Positions 17,541-26,119 of a stretch of DNA of 64,000 bases are shown here, in pieces (the first letter of the stretch is position 1; each line of letters starts with the position of its first letter). Below the pieces are notes generated by a model. It searched no databases. It saw only the letters and a program-made list of their open reading frames with translations, and had not been told where the DNA came from. Origin of the DNA: Mongoliimonas terrestris (GTDB taxonomy: Bacteria > Pseudomonadota > Alphaproteobacteria > Rhizobiales > Pleomorphomonadaceae); the NCBI RefSeq assembly GCF_001927285.1, contig NZ_MSIG01000001.1, forward strand, positions 372,001-436,000. The letters are read 5' to 3'. Made by a program: the position numbers and the translations under genes.

Positions 17541-18479
17541 TCAGGCGAACAGCACGGACGAGAGCTTGCGCCGGCCGTAGAGCGTCGCCGGGTCCACCGG
17601 TCCCCAGGCCTCGAAGAACTGCACCAGCTGCTTGCGGGCCGCCTCGTCGTTCCAGCCGCGCTCGCGCTTGACGATCTCCACCAGATGGTCGGCGGCCTGC
17701 TGGCGCTCGCCGCGGGCGTTGAGCGCCAGGGCCAATTCGAAACGGGCGTCGTTGTCGGTCGGGTGGGTCTCCACCCTGCGGACCAGCTCGGCCATGTCGC
17801 CGAGCTTGGCCGCCTGGTCGGCGAGCTCCAGTTCGGCGCGCGCGCCCGCGACGGCGGGATCGGCCTGCTTGGCCGCCGGCACGCGGGAGAGCACCGCACG
17901 GGCATCGTCGAGCTGGCCGACGCCGATCAGCGCCCGGGCGAGGCCGCCGAGGGCCGGCGCGCTCTCCGGGTCCTCCTGCAGCACCGCCATGAAGAGTTCG
18001 GCCGCCTGCTCGAAGGCCTTCTCGGCGAGCGCGCCGGCGGCCGCCTCCAGGAGCTGCTCCACGTCGCTCGGTCCGACCGGACCGGCCACCCGCTCGATGA
18101 ACTGCTTCACCTGGCTTTCCGGCAGGGCGCCCATGAAGCCGTCGAGCGGCCGGCCCTGGCTGAAGGCGATCACCGCCGGGATGGACTGGATGCCGAGCTG
18201 GCCGGCGATCTGCGGGTGCTCGTCGATGTTCATCTTGACGAGCTTGACGGCGCCGCCGGCCGCCTTGACGACCTTCTCCAGGACGGGGGTGAGCTGCTTG
18301 CAGGGGCCGCACCAGGGCGCCCAGAAGTCCACCAGCACCGGCACCTCGCGGGAGGCCTCCAGCACGTCCTTGGCGAAGGTCTGGGTGGTGGTGTCCTTGA
18401 TGAGATCGCCGGCGGGCTTGGCGGGCGCGGGCGCCGGATCGCCATAGCTGGTGCCGAAGGTGAAGGTGGGTCCGCTCAT
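17541..18479 (-). CDS. Thioredoxin-TPR co-chaperone-like protein (YbbN/CnoX family)
   Basis: A 312-aa protein with an N-terminal thioredoxin domain and a C-terminal TPR domain. The active-site motif WCGPC has Cys57 and Cys60, so unlike E. coli CnoX, which lacks the CxxC pair, this one could be redox-active. NIDEHPQIAGQLGIQSIPAV is the usual thioredoxin cis-proline region. The TPR part (from about residue 130) ends with FEAWGPVDPATLYGRRKLS, typical of the family. The start MSGPTFTFG was chosen by similarity to family N-termini; an in-frame ATG three codons upstream is also possible. Likely role: protecting proteins under oxidative stress and passing them to chaperones. Confidence 0.93.
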   Translation of the reverse strand: MSGPTFTFGTSYGDPAPAPAKPAGDLIKDTTTQTFAKDVLEASREVPVLVDFWAPWCGPCKQLTPVLEKVVKAAGGAVKLVKMNIDEHPQIAGQLGIQSIPAVIAFSQGRPLDGFMGALPESQVKQFIERVAGPVGPSDVEQLLEAAAGALAEKAFEQAAELFMAVLQEDPESAPALGGLARALIGVGQLDDARAVLSRVPAAKQADPAVAGARAELELADQAAKLGDMAELVRRVETHPTDNDARFELALALNARGERQQAADHLVEIVKRERGWNDEAARKQLVQFFEAWGPVDPATLYGRRKLSSVLFA

Positions 18480-18650
18480 GGGTGCCATCCGCAATCGTCA
18501 TGGAAAAGGGGGCCGGCGCGCCCGCACCCGCCCGTGGGTCCTGGCCGTCGGTCGTCGGCCCTTATTTGGCGTGAATCCGGCCGGAAGACAAATGCTCGTC
18601 GGCAGAATTCCAGTGCCGGGGCGGTTCGCGCCCCGGTGGCGCGCCGCCGT

Positions 18651-19160
18651 TCACGCCTCCGCGGCGAGCGGCAGATCCGTGACCAGCGGCGGGTGGCCGG
18701 TGGCGGTGAGAAAGCGGATCAGGTCGGCCGGGGCGATCGCCGTGGTGGCGGTGTTGCGGAGCGGGTGGAAGTTCACCGGGTCGAATGCCATCAGAGCCTT
18801 CTCCAGCACCACGGTGACGCGGCCTTCGGTGTCGTTGATGGCGCCGAACGGGGTCACCGAGCCCGGCTTCACGCCCCAGACCTCCTCCAGCAGCTCGCCG
18901 GAGCCGAACGAGACCCGCCCGGAGCCGCCGATCGCCGTATGGACGGCCTTGAGGTCGAGCCTGGCGTCCTCGCGGGCGGTGATGAGGAAGAGGCGGCTCT
19001 TCTTGTCCTTGACGAAGAGGTTCTTGGAATGGCCACCCGGGATGTCGCCGCGAAGGTCCTGGCTCTCCTCCACGGTGAAGAGCGGCGGGTGCTCCACGGT
19101 CCGGTGCGGGATGGAGAGGCTGTCCAGATAGGCGAAAAGCGCGTCCGTGGTCGTCGGCAT
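18651..19160 (-). CDS. YbaK/ProX-type prolyl-tRNA deacylase
   Basis: A 169-aa protein of the YbaK/EbsC editing-domain family, closest to ProX (ProXp-ala), which frees alanine wrongly attached to tRNA-Pro. Segments include RTVEHPPLFTVEESQDLRG, HSKNLFVKDKKSRLFLIT, GSVTPFGAIND and FHPLRNTATTAI. The length fits the free-standing form. It lies alone on the minus strand between the thioredoxin-TPR gene and tRNA-Gly. Confidence 0.92.
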   Translation of the reverse strand: MPTTTDALFAYLDSLSIPHRTVEHPPLFTVEESQDLRGDIPGGHSKNLFVKDKKSRLFLITAREDARLDLKAVHTAIGGSGRVSFGSGELLEEVWGVKPGSVTPFGAINDTEGRVTVVLEKALMAFDPVNFHPLRNTATTAIAPADLIRFLTATGHPPLVTDLPLAAEA

Positions 19161-19390
19161 CGGGGTCCTCGGCAGGCATGGCGAAGGGCGTTCGCCCGTC
19201 TTCTAATCCGGTTCGGGCGGCAAGGCCAACCGGCCGGACGGGATGGCCGTCGCGCCGGCGTGGGCGCCGCGCCGGTTTTCCGCGGCCTGCCGCGGACCGT
19301 CGCGGGGCCTTCACATTCCCTGTTGCAATCGCCTCCGATCTGGTTCATATACGCCTCGCTCCGGCAACGGAGCCCCGGGAAACGGGCGGT

Positions 19391-19465
19391 GCGGGTGTAG
19401 CTCAGGGGTAGAGCACAACCTTGCCAAGGTTGGGGTCGAGGGTTCGAATCCCTTCGCCCGCTCCA
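19391..19465 (+). tRNA. tRNA-Gly (anticodon GCC)
   Basis: A 75-nt cloverleaf with CCA encoded. The acceptor GCGGGTG pairs with CGCCCGC (one T-G), the anticodon stem is CAACC/GGTTG, and the loop TTGCCAA puts GCC at 19423-19425. The T-loop TTCGAAT is canonical. Confidence 0.96.
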
Positions 19466-19591
19466 GTTTCCTCGATCCAGAAGCCGCGGTTCGCCGCGGC
19501 TTTTGTCGTTTTTGGGGTCTGAAACGGCTGCGCCTGCCGGCCGGCGACACGAAGCCGCCGGCCATCCGCGGCACCGGATCGGCACCCCGGC

Positions 19592-20905
19592 TCAGAACTC
19601 CCGCAGCGTGTCGCGCAGCAGGTCGTGGCGGTAGGCGGTGCGGGCGAGGCCGCGCTTCTGCAGGGCCGGCACTAGCCCGTCGGCGATCTCCACCAGATAG
19701 CGCCGGCTGACGCGCAGCACTGGCGTGGTGATGAGGAAGCCGTCGCCGCCCACCTCGTCCATCACCGCGCCCATGCGCTCGGCCACCTGGTCGGGCGTGC
19801 CGATCAGCTCCACAGACGACACCAGCCCGCCTCCGCCGTCGACCACCAGTTCGCGGAGGGTCTTGCCGCTGCCCCACTGCTGGAACTTGTCGAGGGTGCC
19901 GGACTCCCCGTTGGTCACCAGCTTCTCCGGCAGCGGCTTGTCGAGGTCGAAACGGGCGAAGTCGATCTCGGTGATGGCCGAGATGGACGACAGGGTGTCG
20001 ACGATGAAATGGTCGGCATTGAGCTGGCGGTGATACTTCTCCCGCGCCTCGTTCTCGGTCTCGCCGAGGGTCGGGGTGATGCAGAACAGCACCTTGATGT
20101 CGTCCGGATCCCGGTCCACCGCCATCGCGCGGGCGCGGATGTCGTCCCGGAAGGCCTTCATCTCGGCAACGCCGGAGGCGACCGAGATGATGCTGTCGGC
20201 GAAACGGGCGGCGAAGTCGCGCCCGCGCGGCGAGGCGCCCGCCTGCACGTAGACCGGCCGGCCCTGGGGCGAGGGCACCGTGTTCAGCGGCCCGCGCACC
20301 TGGAAGTGCTTGCCCTTGTGGTCGATGGTGTGGACCTTGGCGGGGTCGGCGTAGACGCCCTTCTCCCGGTCGAGCACCACCGCGTCCGGCTCCCAGCTGG
20401 CGAAGAGCTTGTTGACGACCTCCATGTACTCCTCGGCCATCTCGTAGCGCGTCTCGCGGAGCGGCAGCTTGTCCATGCTGAAGTTCTTCGCCGCGAGATC
20501 CTCCGCGCTCGTCACGATGTTCCAGCCGAAGCGGCCGCGGGTCAGGCTGTCGATGGTGGAGCACAGGCGGGCGAGCAGGAAGGGCGGGTAGGCCATGGTG
20601 GAGAGGGTCGCCACCACGCCGAGCCGCGACGTCGCCATGCCCATGGCGGTGGCGAGCGGTGCCGGGTCGTGCTTCGGCACCATCATGGCGTTCTTCAGCG
20701 CGGTGTCGCGGGAGCCGCCATAGGTCTGCGGCACCATGAGCTTGTCCTCGATCATGATGTAGTCGAAGCAGGCCCGCTCCAGCGTCTGCGCCATCTCGAT
20801 GTAGAAGCGCCCGTCCCACGGGTAGCCGCCCTGGCCGAACGGCTCGCGCCACTCGTCCGGCGTGAAGTTCATGAACCAGGCAAGGTGCATCGGCTTGGCG
20901 GCCAT
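19592..20905 (-). CDS. LLM-class flavin-dependent monooxygenase (NtaA/SnaA/DszA type)
   Basis: A 437-aa member of the NtaA/SnaA/DszA/SoxA branch of bacterial luciferase-like monooxygenases, which use FMNH2 from a partner reductase. LAWFMNFTPDEW, GRFGWNIVTS and PVYVQAGASPRGRDFAARFAD are typical. The substrate cannot be told; relatives act on nitrilotriacetate, sulfur heterocycles or alkyl sulfonates. No reductase or transporter gene is nearby. The start MAAKPMHLAW follows GAAGAGGA; an upstream in-frame start (20959) would add 18 unlikely residues. Confidence 0.9.
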   Translation of the reverse strand: MAAKPMHLAWFMNFTPDEWREPFGQGGYPWDGRFYIEMAQTLERACFDYIMIEDKLMVPQTYGGSRDTALKNAMMVPKHDPAPLATAMGMATSRLGVVATLSTMAYPPFLLARLCSTIDSLTRGRFGWNIVTSAEDLAAKNFSMDKLPLRETRYEMAEEYMEVVNKLFASWEPDAVVLDREKGVYADPAKVHTIDHKGKHFQVRGPLNTVPSPQGRPVYVQAGASPRGRDFAARFADSIISVASGVAEMKAFRDDIRARAMAVDRDPDDIKVLFCITPTLGETENEAREKYHRQLNADHFIVDTLSSISAITEIDFARFDLDKPLPEKLVTNGESGTLDKFQQWGSGKTLRELVVDGGGGLVSSVELIGTPDQVAERMGAVMDEVGGDGFLITTPVLRVSRRYLVEIADGLVPALQKRGLARTAYRHDLLRDTLREF

Positions 20906-20959
20906 CGGCGGCGTCCTCTTCCATCCCGTCGTGCCGCCAGCTAAGCAAGCGCTTAACAC

Positions 20960-20975
20960 TTTCGCAAGTGCGAAA
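20960..20975. promoter_or_regulatory. Perfect 7-2-7 palindrome upstream of the LLM monooxygenase gene
   Basis: TTTCGCA-AG-TGCGAAA lies about 55 bp before the start codon of the flavin monooxygenase gene, in a short AT-richer patch. A second palindrome, AAGCGCTT, is at 20946-20953. The position fits a repressor or activator site for that gene. No matching regulator is adjacent, so the link is only suggestive. Confidence 0.4.
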
Positions 20976-20979
20976 CGAC

Positions 20980-21011
20980 GAAGGGCCGAGGCGGGTGTGC
21001 CTCGGCCCTTC
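20980..21011 (-). terminator. Hairpin terminator downstream of the chemoreceptor gene
   Basis: A perfect 13-bp stem GAAGGGCCGAGGC/GCCTCGGCCCTTC with a 6-nt loop lies about 60 bp past the stop of the chemoreceptor gene. On the minus strand it is followed by GTCGTTTCG, only a weak T-run. It separates that gene from the monooxygenase gene. Confidence 0.7.
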
Positions 21012-21073
21012 CGGGGATGGCGCCGGATCTCGAAAGCGGCCGGCCGGCCGGCATTCGGGCCGGCTTCGGGCCG

Positions 21074-22747
21074 TCAGGCCGCCCGGATCGTGGAGAGGAT
21101 CTTGGCGACCTCGCCGCGCAGGAGCTCGCTCTGGCGGGCGAGATCGCGCGCCGACGCCAGCACCTCGCCGGACGCCGCGCTGGAGGCCTTGGCGGCGCGG
21201 CTCACCGTTTCGATCGCCTCCGACACCTGGGCGGTGCCCTCCGAGGCTTCCTGGACGTTGCGGGCGATCTCCACCGTGGCCGAGCCCTGCTCGCGCACCG
21301 CGCCGGCGATCATGGCGGCGATGCCGTTCAGCTCCTTGATGACGCCGGTGATGCCCGAGATGGCGCTGGCCGATTCGCTGGTGGAGGTCTGGATCTCCGC
21401 CACCTGGGCGGCGATCTCGTTGGTGGCCTTGCTGGTCTGGGTGGCGAGGTTCTTCACCTCCTGGGCCACCACGGCGAACCCCTTGCCGGCCTCGCCCGCG
21501 CGCGCCGCCTCGATGGTGGCGTTGAGGGCGAGGAGGTTGGTCTGCTCGGCGATGGTGGTGATCAGGCCGACGATGTCGCCGATCCGGGTGGCGGCGGTGG
21601 AAAGCCGCTGGACCTTGTCGGAGGTCTCCGCCGCGCTCGCCTCCGCCGTGGTGGCGATGCGGGCCGATTCCGACACCTGCCGGCCGATCTCGCCGACCGA
21701 CGCGGTCAGCTCTTCGGCCGCCGACGCCACGGTCTGCACGTTGGCGGACGCCTCCTCGGACGCGCCGGCCACGGTGACCAGCTGCGAGGAGGTCTGGTCG
21801 GACGTCTTGGAGAGCTCGCGCGCGGCCGCTTCCAGCTGGGTGGCGGCGGACGAGACGGTCTGCACCACGCTGCCCACCGCCTGCTCGAATTCGGCCGCCA
21901 CCTGGGCCATCAGCTGCTTCTTCTGGTCGGCGGCCCTGGCGGCCGCCTCGGCCTGCTCGCCCTTCATCCGCTCGGCGGCCGTCAGCGCCACGTGGAAGCG
22001 CTCGGTCGCCTGCCACAGCTGGCCGATCTCGTCGCGGCGCGCCGGGCTGCGGGTGTCGACGGCGAGGTCTCCGTCGGCCATGCGGCGCAGCGTGTCGGTC
22101 ACCCGCGTCAGCGGCCGGGCCATGGAATAGGTGCCGATCCAGGCCGCGATGCCGACGCCGAGGAGAAGCGCCGCGACGGCGGAGCCGAGGAGCGTTGCCA
22201 TGGCGGTGGCCTGGGCGGCCTCCTTCTCGGCGCGGAGCGGATCGAGGTTGCTGCGGATGAGGTCGATGTTCTTGGAAAGGCTCGCCTGGAGCGCCTGGCG
22301 GTTGGCGCGCACGCTCGGTTCCTTGAGGCGCGCCATGCCGGCGGCCGCCCCTTCGCGGGCGCCGAATTCGGCGAGCTCCATGCGAAGAGCCACATAGGCC
22401 TTGGCGTCGGTCGCCACCGCCTCGAAGGTCGCCCTATCCTCCGGCGGCACCACGGCGCGCCAGTCGTCGACCGCCGAGAGGAGCGCGGCCGTGGTCTTGC
22501 GGGCCTCCTCCAGGTAGTCGGCCGATTCCTCGGCGTTGCGGGCCGAGGTGATGCCCCGGTTGGCGGCGTTGACGGCGGTGATCGCGCCGATCACCTTCTC
22601 CGCGTGATAGGCCCGCTGGGCGTAGCTGTCCAAGGCCAGCATCTGCCGGTCCATGGTCTGGAGAGACGAAAGGCCGATCGCGGCCGTCGCCAGCACCGCC
22701 AGGCCCATCACCCCGACGATGGAAAAGATCTTTCCCTGTATTTTCAT
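21074..22747 (-). CDS. Methyl-accepting chemotaxis protein
   Basis: A 557-aa inner-membrane chemoreceptor. One membrane helix is at about residues 5-30, a helical periplasmic sensor (four-helix-bundle type) follows, a second helix is near 185-210, then a HAMP domain. The cytoplasmic signalling domain has the invariant tip [19 protein letters not shown], which contacts CheA and CheW. The ligand is unknown. Start MKIQGKIFS was preferred over a GTG four codons upstream. The AT-rich stretch before it (22810-22850) likely holds the promoter. It may sense a solute taken up by the nearby importer, but that is only proximity. Confidence 0.93.
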   Translation of the reverse strand: MKIQGKIFSIVGVMGLAVLATAAIGLSSLQTMDRQMLALDSYAQRAYHAEKVIGAITAVNAANRGITSARNAEESADYLEEARKTTAALLSAVDDWRAVVPPEDRATFEAVATDAKAYVALRMELAEFGAREGAAAGMARLKEPSVRANRQALQASLSKNIDLIRSNLDPLRAEKEAAQATAMATLLGSAVAALLLGVGIAAWIGTYSMARPLTRVTDTLRRMADGDLAVDTRSPARRDEIGQLWQATERFHVALTAAERMKGEQAEAAARAADQKKQLMAQVAAEFEQAVGSVVQTVSSAATQLEAAARELSKTSDQTSSQLVTVAGASEEASANVQTVASAAEELTASVGEIGRQVSESARIATTAEASAAETSDKVQRLSTAATRIGDIVGLITTIAEQTNLLALNATIEAARAGEAGKGFAVVAQEVKNLATQTSKATNEIAAQVAEIQTSTSESASAISGITGVIKELNGIAAMIAGAVREQGSATVEIARNVQEASEGTAQVSEAIETVSRAAKASSAASGEVLASARDLARQSELLRGEVAKILSTIRAA

Positions 22748-22974
22748 CAGCCCACCCACCCCGAAACGTTGCTCTCGGATACGACTTTGCGGGGAGGATG
22801 CAGTCAGTTCAGTTTATAAGCCCTGAATGTAAGACAATCTCATCGATTGACCGGCCCGGTCCGACACACGGGCGACGGCCGCCAGATCCCGACGTCGTCG
22901 GTGCCGAACCGGCGGATCCGACCGGGCCCAAGGGTCAAGCGTGACCCGACGCCGGCCGTCGCGCCGTCGGGCGA

Positions 22975-24096
22975 TCAGCCGGCCGCGTCCGGCAGGCGTG
23001 TGGCCGGCGCCGTGCTCTCGGCGGCCCGGAGGCTGGCGGCGAGCACGTGCGGCGTCGGGTCGATCACCGCGCCGCCGATCAGGCGCACGAGGCGGCGCGC
23101 CGCCTCGCTCCCCATCTCGCGGCTCGGCTGGCGGATGGTGGTGAGCCGGGGGGCGCAGTAGTCCGCGAAGTCGATGCCGTCGAAGCCCACCACCGAGACC
23201 GTTTCCGGCACCCGGACCCCGGCTTCGCCGAGCCGGCGCATGAAGCCGATGGCCATCTCGTCCGACACGGCGACGACGCCGGTCGGGCGGACGGCGGGGT
23301 CGAGGCCGAGCCAGGCCTCGGCGCCCCGGACACCCGCCCCGAACGTGTAGTCGCCCTCCACCCGCACCATGGCGGCCGGGTCGAGCCCGGCGGCCGCCAC
23401 CGCGGCGTTGAAGCCGCGCCAGCGGGCGACCTCGTTGCCGTTGGTCTTCGGGCCGGAGAGGTAGAGCAGCCGCCGGTGGCCGAGACCGACCAGGTGTTCC
23501 ACCTGCAGCCGGGCGGCGGCGGTGTCGTCGATCATCACCACCGGCACCTGCGGATCGTCGGTCGGCACGCAGACGCCCACCATGGGCAGGGCGGCCATCC
23601 CCATGGTGCGGGCACCGTTCCGCGGCACCCGGCCGGAGAGGATGAGCGCGCCGTCGATGTGGCCCGCGAAGGCGAGGTCCACCAGGCGATGCTCCCGGTC
23701 GGGCATGTTGTCGAGATCGCCGATGATCATGCCGAATCCGGCCGCCGCCAGCGCCTCGTCGGCGCCGCGCACCACGCCGGCGAAGAAGGGGTTGGCGAGC
23801 TTGGCGACCACCACCAGCACCATGTTGGTCCGCCCGGCGCGCAGGTTTCGCGCGGCCGCGTTCGGCGTGTAGCCGAGCTCCCGCACGGCCGCCAGCACCC
23901 GGTCGCGCTTGTCGGCGCTCACCGAGTCCGGCCGGGTGAGGGCGCGGCTGACCGTGGCGGTTGAGACGCCCGCCCGCGCCGCCACGTCGGCGATCTTCGG
24001 CAGCACGACACGCGACCCGGCCGCGTCCGTCGCCGCCCGGGTCCGCGGACGCGTCGCGGCGGGGCGGTTCGCCTGGGGTTTTGCCGGTGAGCGCAT
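22975..24096 (-). CDS. LacI-family transcriptional regulator
   Basis: A 373-aa repressor-type protein. The helix-turn-helix is at about residues 34-53 (IADVAARAGVSTATVSRAL), preceded by an unusual 30-residue basic tail, and followed by the hinge region and a periplasmic-binding-protein-like sugar domain (VVVAKLANPFFAGVVRGADE, GVVAVSDEMAIGFMRRL, VPETVSVVGFDGIDFADY). The ATG is supported by GAGG six bases upstream. It is divergent from a sugar ABC importer operon whose promoter carries a perfect LacI-type operator, so it almost surely controls that operon and releases it on binding a sugar. Confidence 0.94.
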   Translation of the reverse strand: MRSPAKPQANRPAATRPRTRAATDAAGSRVVLPKIADVAARAGVSTATVSRALTRPDSVSADKRDRVLAAVRELGYTPNAAARNLRAGRTNMVLVVVAKLANPFFAGVVRGADEALAAAGFGMIIGDLDNMPDREHRLVDLAFAGHIDGALILSGRVPRNGARTMGMAALPMVGVCVPTDDPQVPVVMIDDTAAARLQVEHLVGLGHRRLLYLSGPKTNGNEVARWRGFNAAVAAAGLDPAAMVRVEGDYTFGAGVRGAEAWLGLDPAVRPTGVVAVSDEMAIGFMRRLGEAGVRVPETVSVVGFDGIDFADYCAPRLTTIRQPSREMGSEAARRLVRLIGGAVIDPTPHVLAASLRAAESTAPATRLPDAAG

Positions 24097-24177
24097 GATC
24101 GGCCTCGCGAGGATCCGGTTGAGCGGGCGCGCCTCTGCCGTCGTCGCAAGCCGGCCGATCGCGGATCGAAGCTAGAC

Positions 24178-24536
24178 GCCCGAAGCCCGAAGCCCGAAGC
24201 CCGAAGCCCGAAGCCCGAAGCCCGAAGCCCGAAGCCCGAAGCCCGAAGCCCGAAGCCCGAAGCCCGAAGCCCGAAGCCCGAAGCCCGAAGCCCGAAGCCC
24301 GAAGCCCGAAGCCCGAAGCCCGAAGCCCGAAGCCCGAAGCCCGAAGCCCGAAGCCCGAAGCCCGAAGCCCGAAGCCCGAAGCCCGAAGCCCGAAGCCCGA
24401 AGCCCGAAGCCCGAAGCCCGAAGCCCGAAGCCCGAAGCCCGAAGCCCGAAGCCCGAAGCCCGAAGCCCGAAGCCCGAAGCCCGAAGCCCGAAGCCCGAAG
24501 CCCGAAGCCCGAAGCCCGAAGCCCGAAGCCCGAAGC
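24178..24536. repeat. Tandem heptamer array: 51 perfect copies of GCCCGAA
   Basis: The 7-bp unit GCCCGAA repeats 51 times without a mismatch or indel that I can find (phase checked on every line). It lies between the divergent LacI gene and the ABC operon, ending about 27 bp before the -35 box. A 15-bp direct repeat CGAAGCTAGACGCCC flanks it at 24167-24181 and 24531-24545. All six frames inside the array are free of stops and read the same heptapeptides, ARSPKPE forward and FGLRASG reverse. It probably grew by slipped-strand pairing and may vary in copy number. Confidence 0.97.
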
Positions 24537-24562
24537 TAGACGCCCCCCTGCGACAACACGTC

Positions 24563-24591
24563 TTGCCAGAATGCAAGAAACAGCGTATCGT
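24563..24591 (+). promoter_or_regulatory. Sigma70-like promoter of the sugar ABC operon
   Basis: TTGCCA (24563-24568) and TATCGT (24586-24591) are spaced by 17 bp, close to the housekeeping consensus, in an otherwise GC-rich region. An inverted repeat CTTGC/GCAAG overlaps the -35 box. The LacI operator starts 4 bp after the -10 box, covering the expected transcription start. Confidence 0.65.
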
Positions 24592-24595
24592 CTGT

Positions 24596-24611
24596 TTGTA
24601 ATCGATTACAA
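24596..24611. promoter_or_regulatory. LacI-family operator, perfect 16-bp palindrome
   Basis: TTGTAATCGATTACAA is perfectly symmetric with the central CG typical of LacI-family sites. It overlaps the expected transcription start of the ABC operon, a position where a bound repressor would block RNA polymerase. The divergent LacI gene is the obvious owner. Confidence 0.85.
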
Positions 24612-24671
24612 GAGCCGTGTCAAGCAGCGGCCACCGATCGAACGGAAACGCATCCAGGGAGAATTCGCACC

Positions 24672-25901
24672 ATGCTGACGCTTGCCAGAACCCTCTTGTC
24701 CGGCGCCGCCCTCGCGGCCCTCGTCTCCACCGCCGCGGCCGAACCGAAGGCGGAGGTCATCCACTGGTGGACGAGCGGCGGCGAGAGCGCCGCCGTCAAG
24801 GTCTTCGCCGACGCCTTCACCAAGGCCGGCGGCACCTGGGTCGACAGCGCGGTCGCCGGCGGCGAAAACGCCCGCTCGGCCGCCATCAACCGGGTGATCG
24901 GCGGCAATCCCCCGACCGCCATGCAGTTCAACACCGGCAAGCAGTTCGACGACATCGTCGCCCAGAGCCTCGTCAACGACGTGGAGGACGTGGCGACCGA
25001 GGGCAAGTGGCGCGACTTCCTGCCGAAGCCGCTCCTCGACGCCGTCACCCGCGACGGCAAGATCTACGCCATCCCGGTGAACGTGCACGGCCAGAACTGG
25101 ATCTTCACCTCCACGAAGGCGTTCGAGACGGCCGGCGTGAAGGCCCCCACCTCGCTCGACGAGCTGGTCCCAGCGCTCGACGCGCTGAAGGCCGCCGGCA
25201 TCACGCCGATCGCCCATGGCGGCCAGCCCTGGCAGGACGGCATCATGTTCAACGCCCTCCTGCTCGCCAAGGGCGGCCAGGACCTCTACCGCCGCGTCTA
25301 TGCCGAGAAGGACGCCGAGGCCGTGCGCTCGGACGACTTCCGCGCCGTCGCGGAGCTCTACGGCACCTTGCGCGGCTACGTGGACGCCGGATCGCCCGGC
25401 CGCAACTGGAACGACGCCACCGCCATGCTGATCCAGGGCACCGGCGGCGTCCAGTTCATGGGCGACTGGGCCAAGGGCGAGGTGAAGGCCGCGGGCCTCA
25501 CGCCCGGCAAGGAGGTCGGCTGCTTCATCCCCGGCAACGACTACATGATCGGCGGCGACGTGTTCGTGCTCGCCCGCACCGACGACCCGGACCAGAAGGC
25601 CGCCCAGGCGCTGCTCGCCCGCACCATGCTCTCCCCTGAGACCCAGGTGGGCTTCAGCCTGATCAAGGGCTCCGTGCCGGTGCGCCCGGACGTGGATACC
25701 GCCGCCTTCGACAGCTGCGGCCAGACCGGCCTCGGCCTCCTGAAGGACGAGACCCGCCAGATCGGCAATCCGGAGATGCTGTCGAGCGCGGACCTGGTCG
25801 GCTCGGTGCGGGACGTGATCACCGAGTACTGGAACAGCCCGGACATGACGACGGACGCCTTCGTGGATCAGTTCGTGGAGGCCCTGGAGGTCGCCGGCTG
25901 A
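24672..25901 (+). CDS. Sugar ABC transporter, periplasmic substrate-binding protein (CUT1 type)
   Basis: A 409-aa protein with a signal peptide (about residues 1-23, cleaved after STAAA) and a family 1 solute-binding fold. VIHWWTSGGESAAVKVFADA and AIPVNVHGQNWIF resemble glucose/mannose-type binders such as GtsA. The sugar cannot be fixed from sequence. The ATG is preceded by GGGAGA. It is the first gene of a six-gene operon under a LacI operator and delivers sugar to the two permeases that follow. Confidence 0.92.
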   Translation: MLTLARTLLSGAALAALVSTAAAEPKAEVIHWWTSGGESAAVKVFADAFTKAGGTWVDSAVAGGENARSAAINRVIGGNPPTAMQFNTGKQFDDIVAQSLVNDVEDVATEGKWRDFLPKPLLDAVTRDGKIYAIPVNVHGQNWIFTSTKAFETAGVKAPTSLDELVPALDALKAAGITPIAHGGQPWQDGIMFNALLLAKGGQDLYRRVYAEKDAEAVRSDDFRAVAELYGTLRGYVDAGSPGRNWNDATAMLIQGTGGVQFMGDWAKGEVKAAGLTPGKEVGCFIPGNDYMIGGDVFVLARTDDPDQKAAQALLARTMLSPETQVGFSLIKGSVPVRPDVDTAAFDSCGQTGLGLLKDETRQIGNPEMLSSADLVGSVRDVITEYWNSPDMTTDAFVDQFVEALEVAG

Positions 25902-26119
25902 GGCCGTCAGCCGCGGGTCGCGCCCGCCTTCCTCCGACCGGTCCGGTGTTCGCCGGACCGGCGGACGGATCCAGGCGCGCCCGCCCTTCCCCGCGTCGTG
26001 CGGTCGGCCGGATCCCGTCGGCCGAACGGCGATCGCTCCTGACCGTCATGGCCGGAGTCCGCCGATCCGGCGCCATCCTGGCGCCGGATCGGTCGGATCC
26101 CTCGAAGTCGGAGACGCCC

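Noticed and set aside
24178..24536. CRISPR-like repeat array
   Set aside because: The units are 7 bp and directly adjacent with no spacers, and no cas genes are nearby.
24172..24576. 134-codon frame on the minus strand reading FGLRASG repeats
   Set aside because: It is only the heptamer array, which is open in all six frames. It has a TTG start without a ribosome site, and overlaps the promoter of the ABC operon.
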